Positions 33,591-46,234 of a stretch of 64,000 bases of DNA are shown in pieces. This stretch comes from Eriocheir sinensis (taxonomy: Eukaryota > Arthropoda > Malacostraca > Decapoda > Varunidae). Position 1 is the first letter of the stretch; each line of letters opens with the position of its first letter. Where the stretch lies: assembly GCF_024679095.1 (NCBI RefSeq), contig NC_066553.1:512956-576955 (forward strand), read 5' to 3'. Below the pieces are notes generated by a model. The model was not told where the DNA came from, made no database searches, and saw nothing but the letters and a program-made list of their open reading frames with translations. The position numbers and the translations under genes are program-made.

Positions 33591-34140
33591 AACTCTTAGT
33601 TTTATAAATTTGTCCTATTATTTTATTTTCCTAACCTTATTTTCTCTCTCTCACACTTTTATACTCTTTCCCATTCTTCATTAAATTTCTATGTACACTT
33701 CTTTACCAAGTTTCAACATACACACATCTGTACTAACTTTCTAACCTCGTCCAACACTTAAATTTTCCCTTATTTCCCTTTTCATTTTTCCAACTTTTCC
33801 CTTCTTTCCTTTTTCATTTTTTCCCACTTAATATTTCCCTTATTTTCCTTTCCTCACATTTTACTAGTCCTTGTTTTTAAGGAGTTATTACACACATTAC
33901 CAAGTTCCTACATAATTCTTTACTAACTTTCTAATCTCGCCCAACTCTTTAAAATATACCTTCTTTCCCTTCAGTTTTCCCATTTTTTAATATTTTCCTT
34001 TCCTCAGCGGCTAAAGGCGAAGATAGACAGATAGATAGAAAGACAGAAAGGAGAGACCCAGGAACAAATAAGGAAGAGAATGGGAAGGGGATGTGTATTG
34101 GAAAAGAGGGGGAGGAGGAGGGGGAGGTGAGGAAAGGGGG
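33591..34140. other. AT-rich sequence with a worn ~180-bp repeat
   Basis: ACTAACTTTCTAA.CTCG.CCAACTCTT and TTTTCCCATTTTT..AATATT phrases recur at 33575, 33730 and 33920. Purine-rich from 34000. Confidence 0.45.
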
Positions 34141-34154
34141 TGATCTCATCTGGA

Positions 34155-34815
<661 letters not shown>

Positions 34816-35278
34816 GCTACGGGTGGGTGGGTGGGGGAGAGAGGGGTGAGGAAGAAGGGAAGGAAAAAGGAAAGAAAGAAAATAAAAAAAGAAGGAAAGA
34901 AAAGAATGGCTGGATGATGAAAATAATTATGATGATGTAATGGCGCATGGAAGTCCCCTTAAGATGTTTCCTTAGCCATGGAAAAAAAAATATATATATA
35001 TAAACATCAAGACATTTTCACACTCGCCGCACAAGGAAAGTCGCACAAGGAACAACCTAACATCACAGTATTATTGGGTCTCCGTATTTCCGTCTCCTAT
35101 TTTTCAGGCCCATTCGCCGCGTTACGCAGTTCGTTAAATTTTTACTCGGTAGTTCAAGTGACGCGGAACAAATCGTGACATTAGAAAGTCTTGTTATAGC
35201 GAAACGTTAACATAAACCGTGAAGGAAGAGGAGGAGGAGGAGGAGGAGGAGGAGAGGGGAGAGAGGAGAGAGAGAGTG

Positions 35279-35330
<52 letters not shown>

Positions 35331-35847
35331 TCATATGACCCTATAATATTTTTCGGCAAATAATTGGAATGAATGAAGCAACGGAGGAAAGGGAGTAGAA
35401 AGCAATGAAAGAGGAAGAAAAGGAAAGAGCAGTCATTAGGAGGAGGAGGAGGAGGAGGAGGAGGAAAGTGAGTGAGTGAGGGAGGGAGGGAGAGAAGTAA
35501 TGACAGAGGAGGGAGAATAATGGAGCAGGGAGAATCAAGGAGGGAGAATAGAGGAGGATATTGGCCATCGTCGGCTGCGGGGTGTACTTGTGACGTGAAA
35601 AGCTTATATCACGGCCATTTTACCTGACGGGAGGGAGGGAGGGAGGGAGGGAAGGGAAGGGATGGGAGATGAGAGGGAGAGAATGGTAAGTGAAGGGAGA
35701 GGATATGAAGGGAAGGGAAGGGACGGGAAGGGAAGGGAAAGGATATAATTAACTATTCCGATATTAACGTCATTATTGTTATTTTTTACTCTCTCATAAC
35801 GAAGGAAAGGAATAAATCTTGTAAGTGTGAAGTGGGTAACCTTGAGT

Positions 35848-35893
<46 letters not shown>

Positions 35894-35940
35894 GGTCTAC
35901 TGTTGCTACAAGCTCGCATTGATATTCCTATGTTTTATTT
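34816..35940. other. purine tracts, (GA)n, (GGA)n and a unique island
   Basis: 34985-35220 is a unique GC-balanced island without a supported exon. (GGA)n 35228-35254, (GA)n 35283-35327, (GGA)n 35438-35465, (GGGA)n near 35628-35660, and (GT)n 35849-35891. Confidence 0.75.
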
Positions 35941-36098
35941 TGATGTGCTGTCTGTAGCGCCCATAGGCTGTCTTGAGGGTCCTCTTGGGCGGCCCCAGTC
36001 CGTTAGTGCCGCAGGCGAATTTTATTTATAGTGGCTGCCGTGATGTATGACTCTTTTGCTTGGCCCATGCTGCCCCCCTGTACTCTTCTTAACCGAAG

Positions 36099-37239
36099 GT
36101 ATACTTAATCCGGTAGCTGCGGGGATCATGTTTCTTAATGGTCCCTCTAAGCGAGAAAAATGAGAAAAAATCATCACTCACGCAAACCATTTCATAATAT
36201 ATATCAAATAATTTGTGATCAGTTTATGTATCATCTACTTTGGGGGGTTTATATCATGGCACAAATTTGGCCCGTCGCTGCTACACGGTAAGGCCACAAA
36301 TTTGGCCCGTCGCTGCTACACGGTAAAGCCACAAATTTGGCCCGTCGCTGCTACACGGTAAAGCCACAAATTTGGCTCGTCGCTGCTACACGGTAAAGCC
36401 ACAAATTTGGCCCGTCGCTGCTACACGGTAAAGTCACAAATTTGGCCCGTCGCTGCTACACGGTAAAGCCACAAATTTGGCTCGTCGCTGCTACACGGTA
36501 AAGTCACAAATTTGGCCCGTCGCTGCTACACGGTAAAGTCACAAATTTGGCCCGTCGCTGCTACACGGTAAAGCCACAAATTTGGCTCGTCGCTGCTACA
36601 CGGTAAAGTCACAAATTTGGCCCGTCGCTGCTACACGGTAAAGCCACAAATTTGGCCCGTCGCTGCTACACGGTAAAGTCACAAATTTGGCCCGTCGCTG
36701 CTACACGGTAAAGTCACAAATTTGGCCCGTCCCTGCTACACGGTAAAGTCACAAATTTGGCTCGTCGCTGCTACACGGTAAAGTCACAAATTTGGCCCGT
36801 CGCTGCTACACGGTAAAGCCACAAATTTGGCCCGTCGCTGCTACACGGTAAAGCCACAAATTTGGCCCGTCGCTGCTACACGGTAAAGCCACAAATTTGG
36901 CCCGTCGCTGCTACACGGTAAAGTCACAAATTTGGCTCGTCGCTGCTACACGGTAAAGTCACAAATTTGGCCCGTCGCTGCTACACGGTAAAGTCACAAA
37001 TTTGGCTCGTCGCTGCTACACGGTAAAGTCACAAATTTGGCCCGTCGCTGCTACACGGTAAAGCCACAAATTTGGCCCGTCGCTGCTACACGGTAAAGTC
37101 ACAAATTTGGCCCGTCGCTGCTACACGGTAAAGTCACAAATTTGGCCCGTCGCTGCTACACGGTAAAGCCACAAATTTGGCCCGTCGCTGCTACACGGTA
37201 AAGTCACAAATTTGGCCCGTCGCTGCTACCGTAAGTCAG
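36099..37239. mobile_element. inverted-ended insertion carrying the 35-bp satellite
   Basis: The left end reads TTAATCCGGTAGCTGCGGGG, and the reverse complement of the right end reads TTACGGTAGCAGCGACGGGC, so the ends are imperfect inverted repeats. The left 160 bp is AT-rich unique sequence; the rest is satellite. It looks like a non-autonomous DNA element whose right subterminal sequence was amplified. The class is unknown. Confidence 0.6.
36260..37236 (+). repeat. 35-bp satellite, about 28 copies
   Basis: Unit CACAAATTTGGCCCGTCGCT + GCTACACGGTAAAGC/T, exact 35-bp spacing throughout. Only a few sites vary (GCC/GTC, CCCGT/CTCGT, one GTCCC), so the array is highly homogeneous. Confidence 0.97.
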
Positions 37240-37378
37240 GGTTGAATGAAGATCTGGGCAGCAGGTTGGTAATCTTCCCTCACTCAGCGATGGTTAAAAA
37301 TTGTTACTGTGTATCGGTGGGACTCGAACCCCGGGCTCACCACCCCCTCACGCTGACCACTCGGCCACCGCCTCTTAC

Positions 37379-38262
37379 AGGTTTCTTTTTAGTCTTCTTC
37401 TTTTTCTCTTCTTTGTCGTCTTCTCTTCCTTTTTGTCTGATGCTATTTTTTTTGTCGTCGTCTTTGTTGCTGTTGTTGTTGTTGCTGGTGGTGGTGGTGG
37501 TGGTGGCGGCGGCGCGTCAGGCAGGCAGCATCGCCACACACACAGAAGGTTTATTTGGATCTCCGGCGCTGCGGCCAATAAGGCAAAGTGTTTATGGCCA
37601 ATATTTCTCGCGGGTTATTACGGAAGGCAGCGGCGGAGGGGAGGGGAGGGGAGGAGAGGCGTTGCATGACTGGGTGGGGCGGGTCAGGGCAGGCTGGGAA
37701 GGAAGGGTGGAGGTAGGAGGGAAGGAAAGGAAGGGTAGGGTTGTTATGGAGGATGTGTGGAGCTGCGGATGTTGCTTGGAAAGGAGGAGGAGCGGGGAAG
37801 GGCGAGGAGGAAGGGGAGGTAAGGGCAAGGTGTGAGAGGTGAGGGCGGACAGGGGGACGGAGAGCGTGCTCCCTCCCCCTCGGCTCAGCATCAACTAGCC
37901 TGATCCGGTGAGTCAGGCGCCTTATACACGCCCTATTCACCGCTGAGTCTGAGGGATGCCCGCCATCTTGCCGCGCACACACCCTTAATGATGCTGGTGG
38001 TGGTGGTGAGGGTGGTGTTGGTAGTGGTGATGGTGGTGATGGTGGTGGTAGTGAGGCAGGCTTGACCTCTGTATTTCTTCTTCTTCTTCTTCGTCTCCTA
38101 GTTCTTCTTTCTTCCTCCTCCTGCTCCTCCTCCTTCTTCTTCTCTTCCTCCTCCTTATCCTCTTCCATACCCTATTATCCCTCGTGTCTTCCTCTTCCTC
38201 TCTTCTTCCTTCCAGTGACAAACCTCATCTTCTCTTCTCTGAACTAGAAATATGATCTTCCT

Positions 38263-38268
<6 letters not shown>
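37379..38268. other. T-rich and G-rich low-complexity sequence with small unique islands
   Basis: GTT/GGT run 37455-37510, GGGGA-rich purine 37620-37860, a unique island at 37870-37985 and GGT run 37990-38055. Open frames here are low-complexity; no exon is supported. Confidence 0.5.
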
Positions 38269-38327
<59 letters not shown>

Positions 38328-38873
38328 ACAACACCCATACCCCCCACACAATCACAATCTAATTCAATGCAATCAAAGTCGCTAACGTCATTGAGTTTTG
38401 GATTTGGAACCTTTTGGGGGGGGTTGAGAGAATACCGAGAACTTAACAGCAAAGAGGGAGGGAGAGAGAGGGAAGGGAGGGAATGGAGGGAGGGAAGGGA
38501 GGAAAGGAGGGAGGGAGGAAAACTGATTGATAGCCATTGCCTTTGTATAGAGAGAAATGGGGAAAGTCGAGGGAGCTTTGAGGGAGAGACAAAAGGGAAG
38601 AAGAGAGAAACGGAGGAAGAAGGAAAAGCAGAAGAGAAAAGGAAAGGAAGGAAAATGAAAATAATAAATGAATAAAATAATGAAGAAGGGAATAGAGAAA
38701 AATAGTAGAAAGAAAAATAAAGGAATGAAGGAAGGGATTAATTAAGAGTGAAAAGAGTAAAGAAAAAAAGAAGAAAGGAAGGAAGAAAAGAATGAATGAG
38801 AGAATAATTGAATAACGGAGGGAGAAAGGGAAGAAGGAAGAAAGGAAGGGGAGAGAGAAAGAGAGAAAGCTAG

Positions 38874-38920
<47 letters not shown>

Positions 38921-39119
38921 CTACACCATTTGACAACGTTCCTATTACATCTACGTGGTTTTCTTCTTCCTCCTCCTCCTCCTCCTCCTCCTCCTCCTCC
39001 TTCTTCCTCCTCTTCCTCATCTTTTTCCTTTATCTTCCTTACTTCTTCCTCTTCCTCCTCTTCCTCTTCCTCCTCTTCCTCTTCCTGCACAGAACCTTCC
39101 CTTATCTTGTTCTGAAAAA

Positions 39120-39187
<68 letters not shown>

Positions 39188-39852
39188 TCTCTCTCCTTTC
39201 TCTCTCTCTCTCTATCCTCCTCCTCCTCCTCTCTCTCCCTCTCTCCTCTCTTCATCTTTATTTTCTTCCTCCTTCTCTCTCCTCCTCCTCCCTCCCTCCT
39301 CTTTCTTCTTCTCCCCGTCTTTCTTCTTCTTCGCCTTCTTCTTTTTCTTGTTTTCTCTTTCTTTTGTTCTTTTTCTTCTCTTTTTTCTTCTTTATTCCTC
39401 TTTATTCTTTCAGTTTTCCTTCCTTTTTTTCTGTTTTTCTTTCTCCTTTTCTTCTTATTTTCTTCTTCTTCTTGTTCTTCATCGTCTTTTTATTCTTATA
39501 TTCTTCTATTTCTTCTTCTTCTCCTCCTCCATCCACCCATCCACCATCCTCCCTCCTCCCCCTTCCACCGTGTCCTCTACACCTTCGGGCCAAGAGGGTG
39601 ACATCCCCAATTGGCGGTCAAAGAATAGGCGCCCTGGACACAATTGGGTTACCGAGGGAATTTTCAGCCGAGTTTGGACCTGGCGGGGCGTGGCGAGGGG
39701 GGGGGGAGGGGGGTGTTAGTGGTGGTGGTGGTGGTGGTGGTGATTGTGTTTTTTAGTACAGATGAAAAAAGTGTAAAATTGGAAAAAAAATATAATGAAA
39801 TTGAGTTCAGATTCTTTTTTCCTTCACAGCCAGAATTAGGTCGTTATGTTTT

Positions 39853-39897
<45 letters not shown>

Positions 39898-39923
39898 GAA
39901 GATATAAGTGTATACATCACTTT

Positions 39924-39984
<61 letters not shown>

Positions 39985-40009
39985 GAAGATATAAATTAAT
40001 ACATCTTTT

Positions 40010-40063
<54 letters not shown>

Positions 40064-40290
40064 GAAGATACAAATTAATCCATTTTTTACCTTCTCCTCC
40101 TTAATCCTTCCTACTTCGTATCATATTGCCTCATTTCCTTTCTCAATTACTCATTACTCTTCAATCATTACACTTCAACAGCATTAATATATCTTTACCT
40201 CCTCCTCTCCTCCTCCTTAATCTCTTTTACTTCCTCTCTCATACTCTCACCCAGTTCTCCCACTCACACTCCTTCCTCCATCCTTTCCTT

Positions 40291-40362
<72 letters not shown>

Positions 40363-40377
40363 CCCGTCAAACTCCTT

Positions 40378-40415
<38 letters not shown>
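38269..40415. repeat. microsatellites and low-complexity tracts
   Basis: (CT)n 38268-38322, 39123-39184, 39857-39892, 39928-39980, 40014-40058, 40293-40358 and 40383-40410; (GA)n 38876-38918; (TCC)n 38970-39001. Three CT blocks at 39857-40060 are separated by ATA(A/T)GAAGATA.AA.T.ATACATC, a repeated unit of about 82 bp. No gene. Confidence 0.9.
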
Positions 40416-41300
40416 GAAGATTACACAACGGACTAATAGAAAGACGCAAAGAAAAGAGGAAGAAAAAAAGGGAAATAGGAGACGGAGGATTATTAGAAAT
40501 TGAGCAAACTTGAGAGGTATAACGAGGAGGAGGAGGAAGAAGAGGAAGAAGAGGAGGAGGAAGGAGGAAGAAGAAGAAGAAGAGGACGATTAGGAAGAGG
40601 AGAACCAGCAGAACGTGGGGGAGGAAGGGAAGGAGAAGAAAGAAGAAAAAGAAGAAGAAGGGGATCAGTGGGATGAGTAGTAGTAGGAGGAAGAGGAGGA
40701 GGCGGCAAATCTACAAGGAAAAAAGCAGGAAGCAAGAGAGGACGGGACGAGCTCAATTAGACCTCCAGTAATAAGGAAATGAACCCTCGCGTCCCTCATC
40801 TCTCTCGCTCCCCGGCCTTCATAATCGGGCTTGGCGGCGTGGCGGAGGCGGCGTCCGTCAAAGGTGTTCGTTTCACCTGGCATACGTGTAATTAAGTGGC
40901 GCCCGAGTATGAGAGAGAGGAAGAGAAAAAGGAAAATGAGAGAAAAAGGTGAGGGATAAAAAAGATAGATAGCTGGGATGAAGACAGGGGAGTAAAAGGA
41001 AAGAAAAGGGAAGAATTTGGAAAGAAGTAGCGGCCGAGTATCAGAGGAAGAAAAAAAGGAAATGAGAGAAAAAGGTGAGGGATAAAAATGATGGATAGCT
41101 GGGATGAAGAATGGGAAGAAAAAACGATCATAAGAAAGAATAAAAAGGAAATAAGAAGTAAATATATATAAAAAAAAGTAATAGAATAGTAATAGAAAAA
41201 TAGATTATAGGGAAATAAAAAAGTGTGAGATATAGATGTAGGTAGGAAGAAAGGGAAAGAAAAAAAATAGGAAAGGAAAATAAAAGTTGTATGGAAGAAT
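40416..41300. other. purine-rich sequence, unique island and ~130-bp duplication
   Basis: 40740-40905 is a unique GC-balanced island. GAGTAT.AGAG..GAAGA then GAGAAAAAGGTGAGGGATAA and ATAGCTGGGATGAAGA occur at about 40905-40990 and 41035-41110. Confidence 0.6.
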
Positions 41301-41744
41301 TTGATGATGGAAGAGGTTGAAGAGAAGTTGGAAAAAGTTAAAAAGGAAAAAAAGATGAAAAGAAAAAAAAGAACACTAAATGCATCACCAACCACCACCA
41401 CCATCATCACCACCACAACCATCACCACTACCACCTCCTACACCACATACTCACCACAACAACCACCACCATCACCACCACTACCACCACCAACACCAGA
41501 CTCACCTCCCGCCACACCGGCAACCACCACCACCACCACCTATACCACAGACACCACCAGTAACACCGTCCCCTTCCCCTACAAATGAATGCATATGAAT
41601 GAGGGCGCTGTGCTGTGTTCCTCCTTTATGCTCCGCCTTTACGAGCCACAAAACATGATATAAGGCAGCGGGAACGAGACACGAGTGAGACAAGTACAGT
41701 TTAAAAGGTCGACGTTAAAACACTTGTGACGTACTGGGACAATG

Positions 41745-41782
<38 letters not shown>

Positions 41783-42110
41783 CATAACTATTTCTCTTTT
41801 ATTTTTTCCTTTTTCCCCAATCTACTATTCCCGTTTTCGTCCTCCTATTCCTCTTCCTTTTTCTCTTTTTTTTCTTGCCTTCTTTTTCCTCTTTCCTCCG
41901 CCTCCTCCCCCCCTCCTCCTCCTTCCATTCCCCACACCTCCCTTTCTTCCTCTCTCCTCCCCTCCCAACCACCTCCCTCCTCTCTTCCCGCTACTCCCCT
42001 CACCAAACCTCCACCCTTCCTCCTCCTCCTCCTCCTCCTCCTCCTCTCCACCTGTCCTCTAATTAATGGCACCTGAGAAAAAAGTCATTAGAAAGAGAGA
42101 GAGAGAGAGT
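41301..42110. repeat. ACC-rich block, (AC)n and pyrimidine tract
   Basis: ACC-rich 41383-41560, (AC)n 41742-41780, then TCC/CTT-rich to 42062. Confidence 0.85.
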
Positions 42111-42813
42111 CCGTGCATTCGTTTGTTTCACGGCGCCGGAAAAAAAAAAAAAAAGTTTGACGACCTTTTCGACACGAATATCATTAAGGGGCGCCGACGA
42201 GTTGTCCAGCCGAAAGGAATTTCGCCCTAAAAAAAAGGAGAGAGAGAGAGAGAGAGGGAAAACGTTTGAGAGAGGGAGAGAGAAAACGTTTGAGAGAGGG
42301 AGAGAGAGAGAAAAAACGTTTACGTGACTGACTGACTGACTGACTGAGTGAAGGAAGGATAAAGAAAGGAGAAAAGAATGGAAAGATTGATGGAAGAAAA
42401 GAAAGAAAATACGAGAAAAACTATCAAAAAAACACTAAAACACAAAACACCCGTCCACAAAACTCTTCCACCTCCTTCATAATACATTTCAAACGTTTAT
42501 AATTTCCTCCTCCTCCTCCTCCTCCTCCTCCCACGCCCAGCACGCATTTAATATTATAAGAGACAGCGCTAATGAGTTCAATGAAAGCCTCGGGGCGGAC
42601 GAATGAGGCGGAGAAAATGGGCGAAGGACTTAAATAGGGAAACTTTAATAGACTTGATGCGTATAATACCACGAGAAATTAATGAGAAAAAAAAGAGAAT
42701 ACAAAAAAATACATATAAATAAATAGAAAGATGGTTATTATTATTATATGTATAGATAGATAGATAGAAAAAAGAGACTAGAGGAGAAGAGGGGACAAAA
42801 GAGAAACCAGACG

Positions 42814-42814
<1 letters not shown>
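42111..42814. other. unique island plus AAAACGTTTGAGAGAGGGAG repeat
   Basis: 42120-42230 is GC-balanced (CACGGCGCCGG, GGGGCGCCGACGAG) and unique. AAAACGTTT with GA-rich spacer occurs three times at 42258-42325. (GACT)n 42328-42346 and (TCC)n 42506-42530. Confidence 0.55.

Positions 42815-42882
<68 letters not shown>
42815..42882 (+). repeat. (AC)n microsatellite
   Basis: About 34 uninterrupted AC units. Confidence 0.97.
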
Positions 42883-42885
<3 letters not shown>

Positions 42886-43214
42886 TTTTCTTTCCCTCTC
42901 TTTTCATTCTCTTCCATTCTCAGAACACCACTTGCTCCATTCTTCCTCTTAAGTTATCCCTGAATCATGAATGGCCGAGTCTTGAGGAGGGAATTCAAGC
43001 CTGTATTCTTTCTCTCCCTCTGGTGGCGGCCTTTTAAAACTCTTGTGGCCGCTCTTCTCTTCTCAGAAAGGCCCGTGAGGCTGCTCAGTAATATATACAT
43101 ACACCTCTTGGTCTGTCTAGTAGAGAAAACTTTCCTCGGGTATATATTGACTCAGCCTCTGTCCACGCGTCGAAAGGGTTACCACGGTCATATAGATCCA
43201 ACACACACACACAC

Positions 43215-44250
43215 ACTACAACATTTACCTCTATGCAATATTGAGGAACCTGCTTTGTCCATGAGCGAAGAAACTCTCCCACGTGTGTAATATGCAACAA
43301 CGCTTACAGGCGGGAAGAAAAGCAAACCCACAACGCCTTATATCTTTCTATGTCCACGAGCAAAGGAGATTTATTAATTTATCTATTTATTTATTTATTT
43401 ATTTATCTATTTATTATTTTTTTTACATTTCGCCTATGGCACTGGTAGGCTCTCTTGGTGGCAGCCAGTTCTATCCCAGGGAAGTGTTTATAGTGGCGCC
43501 ATCTTGCTTGCGTAATGCTGCCCAGGCTCATCTTTGATCCTCTCTGAAAGCATCCAGGAGTCCAGGTTGATGCGTGGTCTTCAGGACAGCATGTGGGTAG
43601 TTTTCGGCCACTCAGCGATGTCTCAAAAATTGCCAGCGTCAAGTGGCCGGCTGGACGCGAACCCGGGTCCTCTTGGAAGCGCGCCGGCCTCCACTCAGCC
43701 ACCGCCCCTGAGGTGAGGAAAAGCTGGAAAACAACCCCCAACGAATTATATCATTCTTTGTCCACGAGCGAGAGATTCTCCACGTACAGCCTATTCAACA
43801 ACGTTCAGAGGAGGGGAAAAGCTAGAAAACAAACACCAACGACTTATATCATTCTGTCCACGAGTGAAAGAGCGAGAGAGACTTTCGACACCAATATTAT
43901 ATTCACCAACGCTCAGGAGGAGAAAAAGGCTAAAAAAACAAACCCTAAACGCCTTCTTTGCCCTTGAAACTCTCCACAGCTACATATATAACACTCACCA
44001 GCGCACAGAGGTGAATAAACAGCCAGAAATCAGCCCTAAGACGCCTTGTTATTCTATTCTTTGTCTATAAGCGAAAGAGACCCTCCACACACCTATGTTA
44101 TATTCAACAAAGCTCAAAGGTGAAAAGACCCTTGAAAACAAACCCTAAAAATGCCTTCTTTGTCCTTGAAACTCTCCACATCTACGTATATAATATTCAA
44201 CAGCGCTCAGAGGTGAATAAACAGCCAGAAAACAACGCTCGGACGCCTTC
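43215..44250 (+). repeat. about 100-bp array with ~200-bp dimeric structure, split by SINE-A
   Basis: Diverged units start with TTTGTCCACGAGCGAAAGAG or TTTG.CCTTGAAACTCTCC near 43254, 43346, 43757, 43854, 43957, 44060 and 44158. They continue ATATTCA.CA.CGCTCAGAGG, AAA.CAAACCCTAA. From 43854 on, the two unit types alternate, forming dimers. Confidence 0.8.
43432..43710 (-). mobile_element. SINE-A copy inside the 100-bp array
   Basis: Minus orientation: GTTTATAGTGGCGCCATCTT, TGGTCTTCAGGACAGCATGT, B box as GGACGCGAACCCG, and head CAGCCACCGCCCC. A (TTTA)n run at 43374-43425 lies at its 3' side, as a retroposon tail could. Confidence 0.85.
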
Positions 44251-45190
44251 TGTTAAGCTCCTTACGCGGCCTCGGTGTGAAAACTTATACCTGGATCGGC
44301 GGGGCGGCGGCGGAGGGGAGGGGAGTATCAGAGTCCCCGAGGAGCCGCGCGCCCGCGCTGCCCCGCGCCGCTGCTGCAATCAAGACAACTTTTGCATCAC
44401 TACTGCAAGGCCCAAAGAGACGGTAAAGAAGCGAGTGTCCTCCTCCTCTTCCTCCTCCTTTCCTCTGTCTTTTTCTTTCTCTTTCCCTTACTCTTCTCTT
44501 TTCCCGTTCCTCTCCACTTCTTCTTCTTCTCCTCTTCTTTTTTCTCATTTTCTTTCTTTCTCTTCCTCCTCCTTTTCTTTTTCTTTTTCTATCTCTTTCT
44601 CTTCCTCCTCCTCCTCCTCCTCTTCCTGCACACGAAGAGGTAACAAGAACGAGAAGAGCCTCTAATTAAAACAACACCAAGACCCATGTGATGAAGAGGA
44701 GGAGGAGGAGGAGGAGGAGGAGGAAAGGGGAGAAGAAGAAGAGGAAGAAGTGTAGGACGAAGAGAGGAAAAAAAAGAGGAAAATAGAGGAAGCGAAAAGA
44801 GGAGGAAAGAAGAGAGGGATGGAAAGGAATAACAAGAAAGAAAGGAGGGAGAAGGGAAGAAAATAGAAATACGAAACGAAGGTGAGAAAGCAAGGAGAGA
44901 GAGAAGGAGAGACAGGAAGGAGGGGAAAGGAAGGAAAGAAGGAAGAGGAGAGGAGGGAGAAAGGGAGGGAAAAGAGGAAGGAAGAAGGAGGGAAGGAAGA
45001 AATGTTTGAGGGAAGAAGCTCCGTGCAAAGAGGATTGGACACGCCTCATCCTCAAAGTTCAGGAGGAGGAGGAGGAGGAAGAAGAGGAGGAGGAGGAGGA
45101 GGAGGAGGAGCCAAAGAAGCGAGGGAATGCTTGTGGTGGCATGAACGTGTAAAGAAAAGAGAAAGAAAAAAAAAACTTAATCCCTCGTAC
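44251..45190. other. GC-rich island then pyrimidine and purine tracts
   Basis: 44255-44420 is GC-rich and unique. CTT/TCC-rich 44430-44640; GGA-rich purine 44695-45120. Confidence 0.55.
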
Positions 45191-45199
45191 AAGGTGTTG

Positions 45200-45204
45200 C
45201 GTGT

Positions 45205-45259
<55 letters not shown>

Positions 45260-45335
45260 GGTTTCTAGTGGATGTGTTGATTGCTAGTGTGTTTGTTATT
45301 TACTATTGAATGTTTGTTGCTTATGGGTGTTGCTG

Positions 45336-45400
<65 letters not shown>
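45200..45400. repeat. two (GT)n microsatellites
   Basis: 45199-45258 and 45338-45399. Confidence 0.96.
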
Positions 45401-45514
45401 GCCCTGTGTTGCGAGTAATCTTAACTTGAACGAAAACTGAGACACTTGAACAACCAGCGCTCGGGGTGGGAAGAGAGAAGAGGAAGGAAGGTTAGGGGCG
45501 GGTGGTGGTGCGGT

Positions 45515-46060
45515 CGGTGTGCTGGGCGGCTCCGCAAGAGAGAGCACTTTGCTGGTCTTAGTAGGGCCTCCTTTGGCTTGGAGCGGCCTGGGAACAAAAG
45601 ACGAGGATTGTGAAGAAACGTAACGTAGGAACAAGTAACGTTGGACCATTACGAGCATTAGGAAGCGAGAAGAAAGAAGAGGATAAAAGAAGAGTCAATT
45701 TGTTGATGTTAGTGGGGCGTCTCTAGACTCTGGACGGCATGGGAACAAAAGGAAAGGGTCGCAAAGAAAGGTAGAGTACGAACAAATAACGTTGGACCAT
45801 TACGAGCATCAGGAAAAGCTATAAAAAGAGGAGATAATAGAGAAAACAGTTTGCTGATGTTAGTGAGGCGTCTCTAGGCTTTGAGATATCATGGGAACAA
45901 AAGGGAAGGGTCGTAAGGAAGGGAAAGGTAAGAACAGATAACGTTGGACTACTACGAGCATCAGGAAAGGCTAGAACAAGAGGAGTTAATAGCGAAGTCA
46001 GTCTGTTGGTGGTTGTGGGGCGTGCCAGGCCTAGAATATGCCGGACATGTGGGCAAAGGA
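45515..46060 (+). repeat. 151-bp array, three to four copies
   Basis: ACGTTGGACCATTACGAGCA occurs at 45638 and 45789 and, diverged, at 45941; units include TTAGT.GGGC.TC and GGGAACAAAAG. Confidence 0.85.
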
Positions 46061-46234
46061 AGGCACGGGAAGGTACTGCAATGAGAGGGTATAGAGCTGC
46101 AGTGTTAGTAGAAGCAATGGACAGGAAAACGGAGACAGAGGAGGAAAAGGAAGCACAGGGGGGTAGGTACTGGAAGCCGAGGAAGCACTGCAACATCACG
46201 AAGAGGCTCAGAAATAAAGGAGAGGAGAGCGAAG

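Larger units (their letters stand above)
35945..37378 (-). mobile_element. SINE-A copy split by a satellite-bearing insertion
   Basis: 35945-36098 is the SINE 3' half (GGCGGCCCCAGTCCGTTAGT, then ATTTATAGTGGCTGCCGTGA). 37240-37378 is the 5' half (GAAGATCTGGGCAGCA, the B box as GGACTCGAACCCC, and CGGCCACCGCC). Aligned with the uninterrupted copy at 47207-47505, the halves are contiguous apart from about 15 bp, so the 1.1 kb between is an insertion. Confidence 0.82.

Noticed and set aside
36260..37236. CRISPR-like array (regular 35-bp repeats)
   Set aside because: There are no unique spacers; units are contiguous and the setting is an animal genome.
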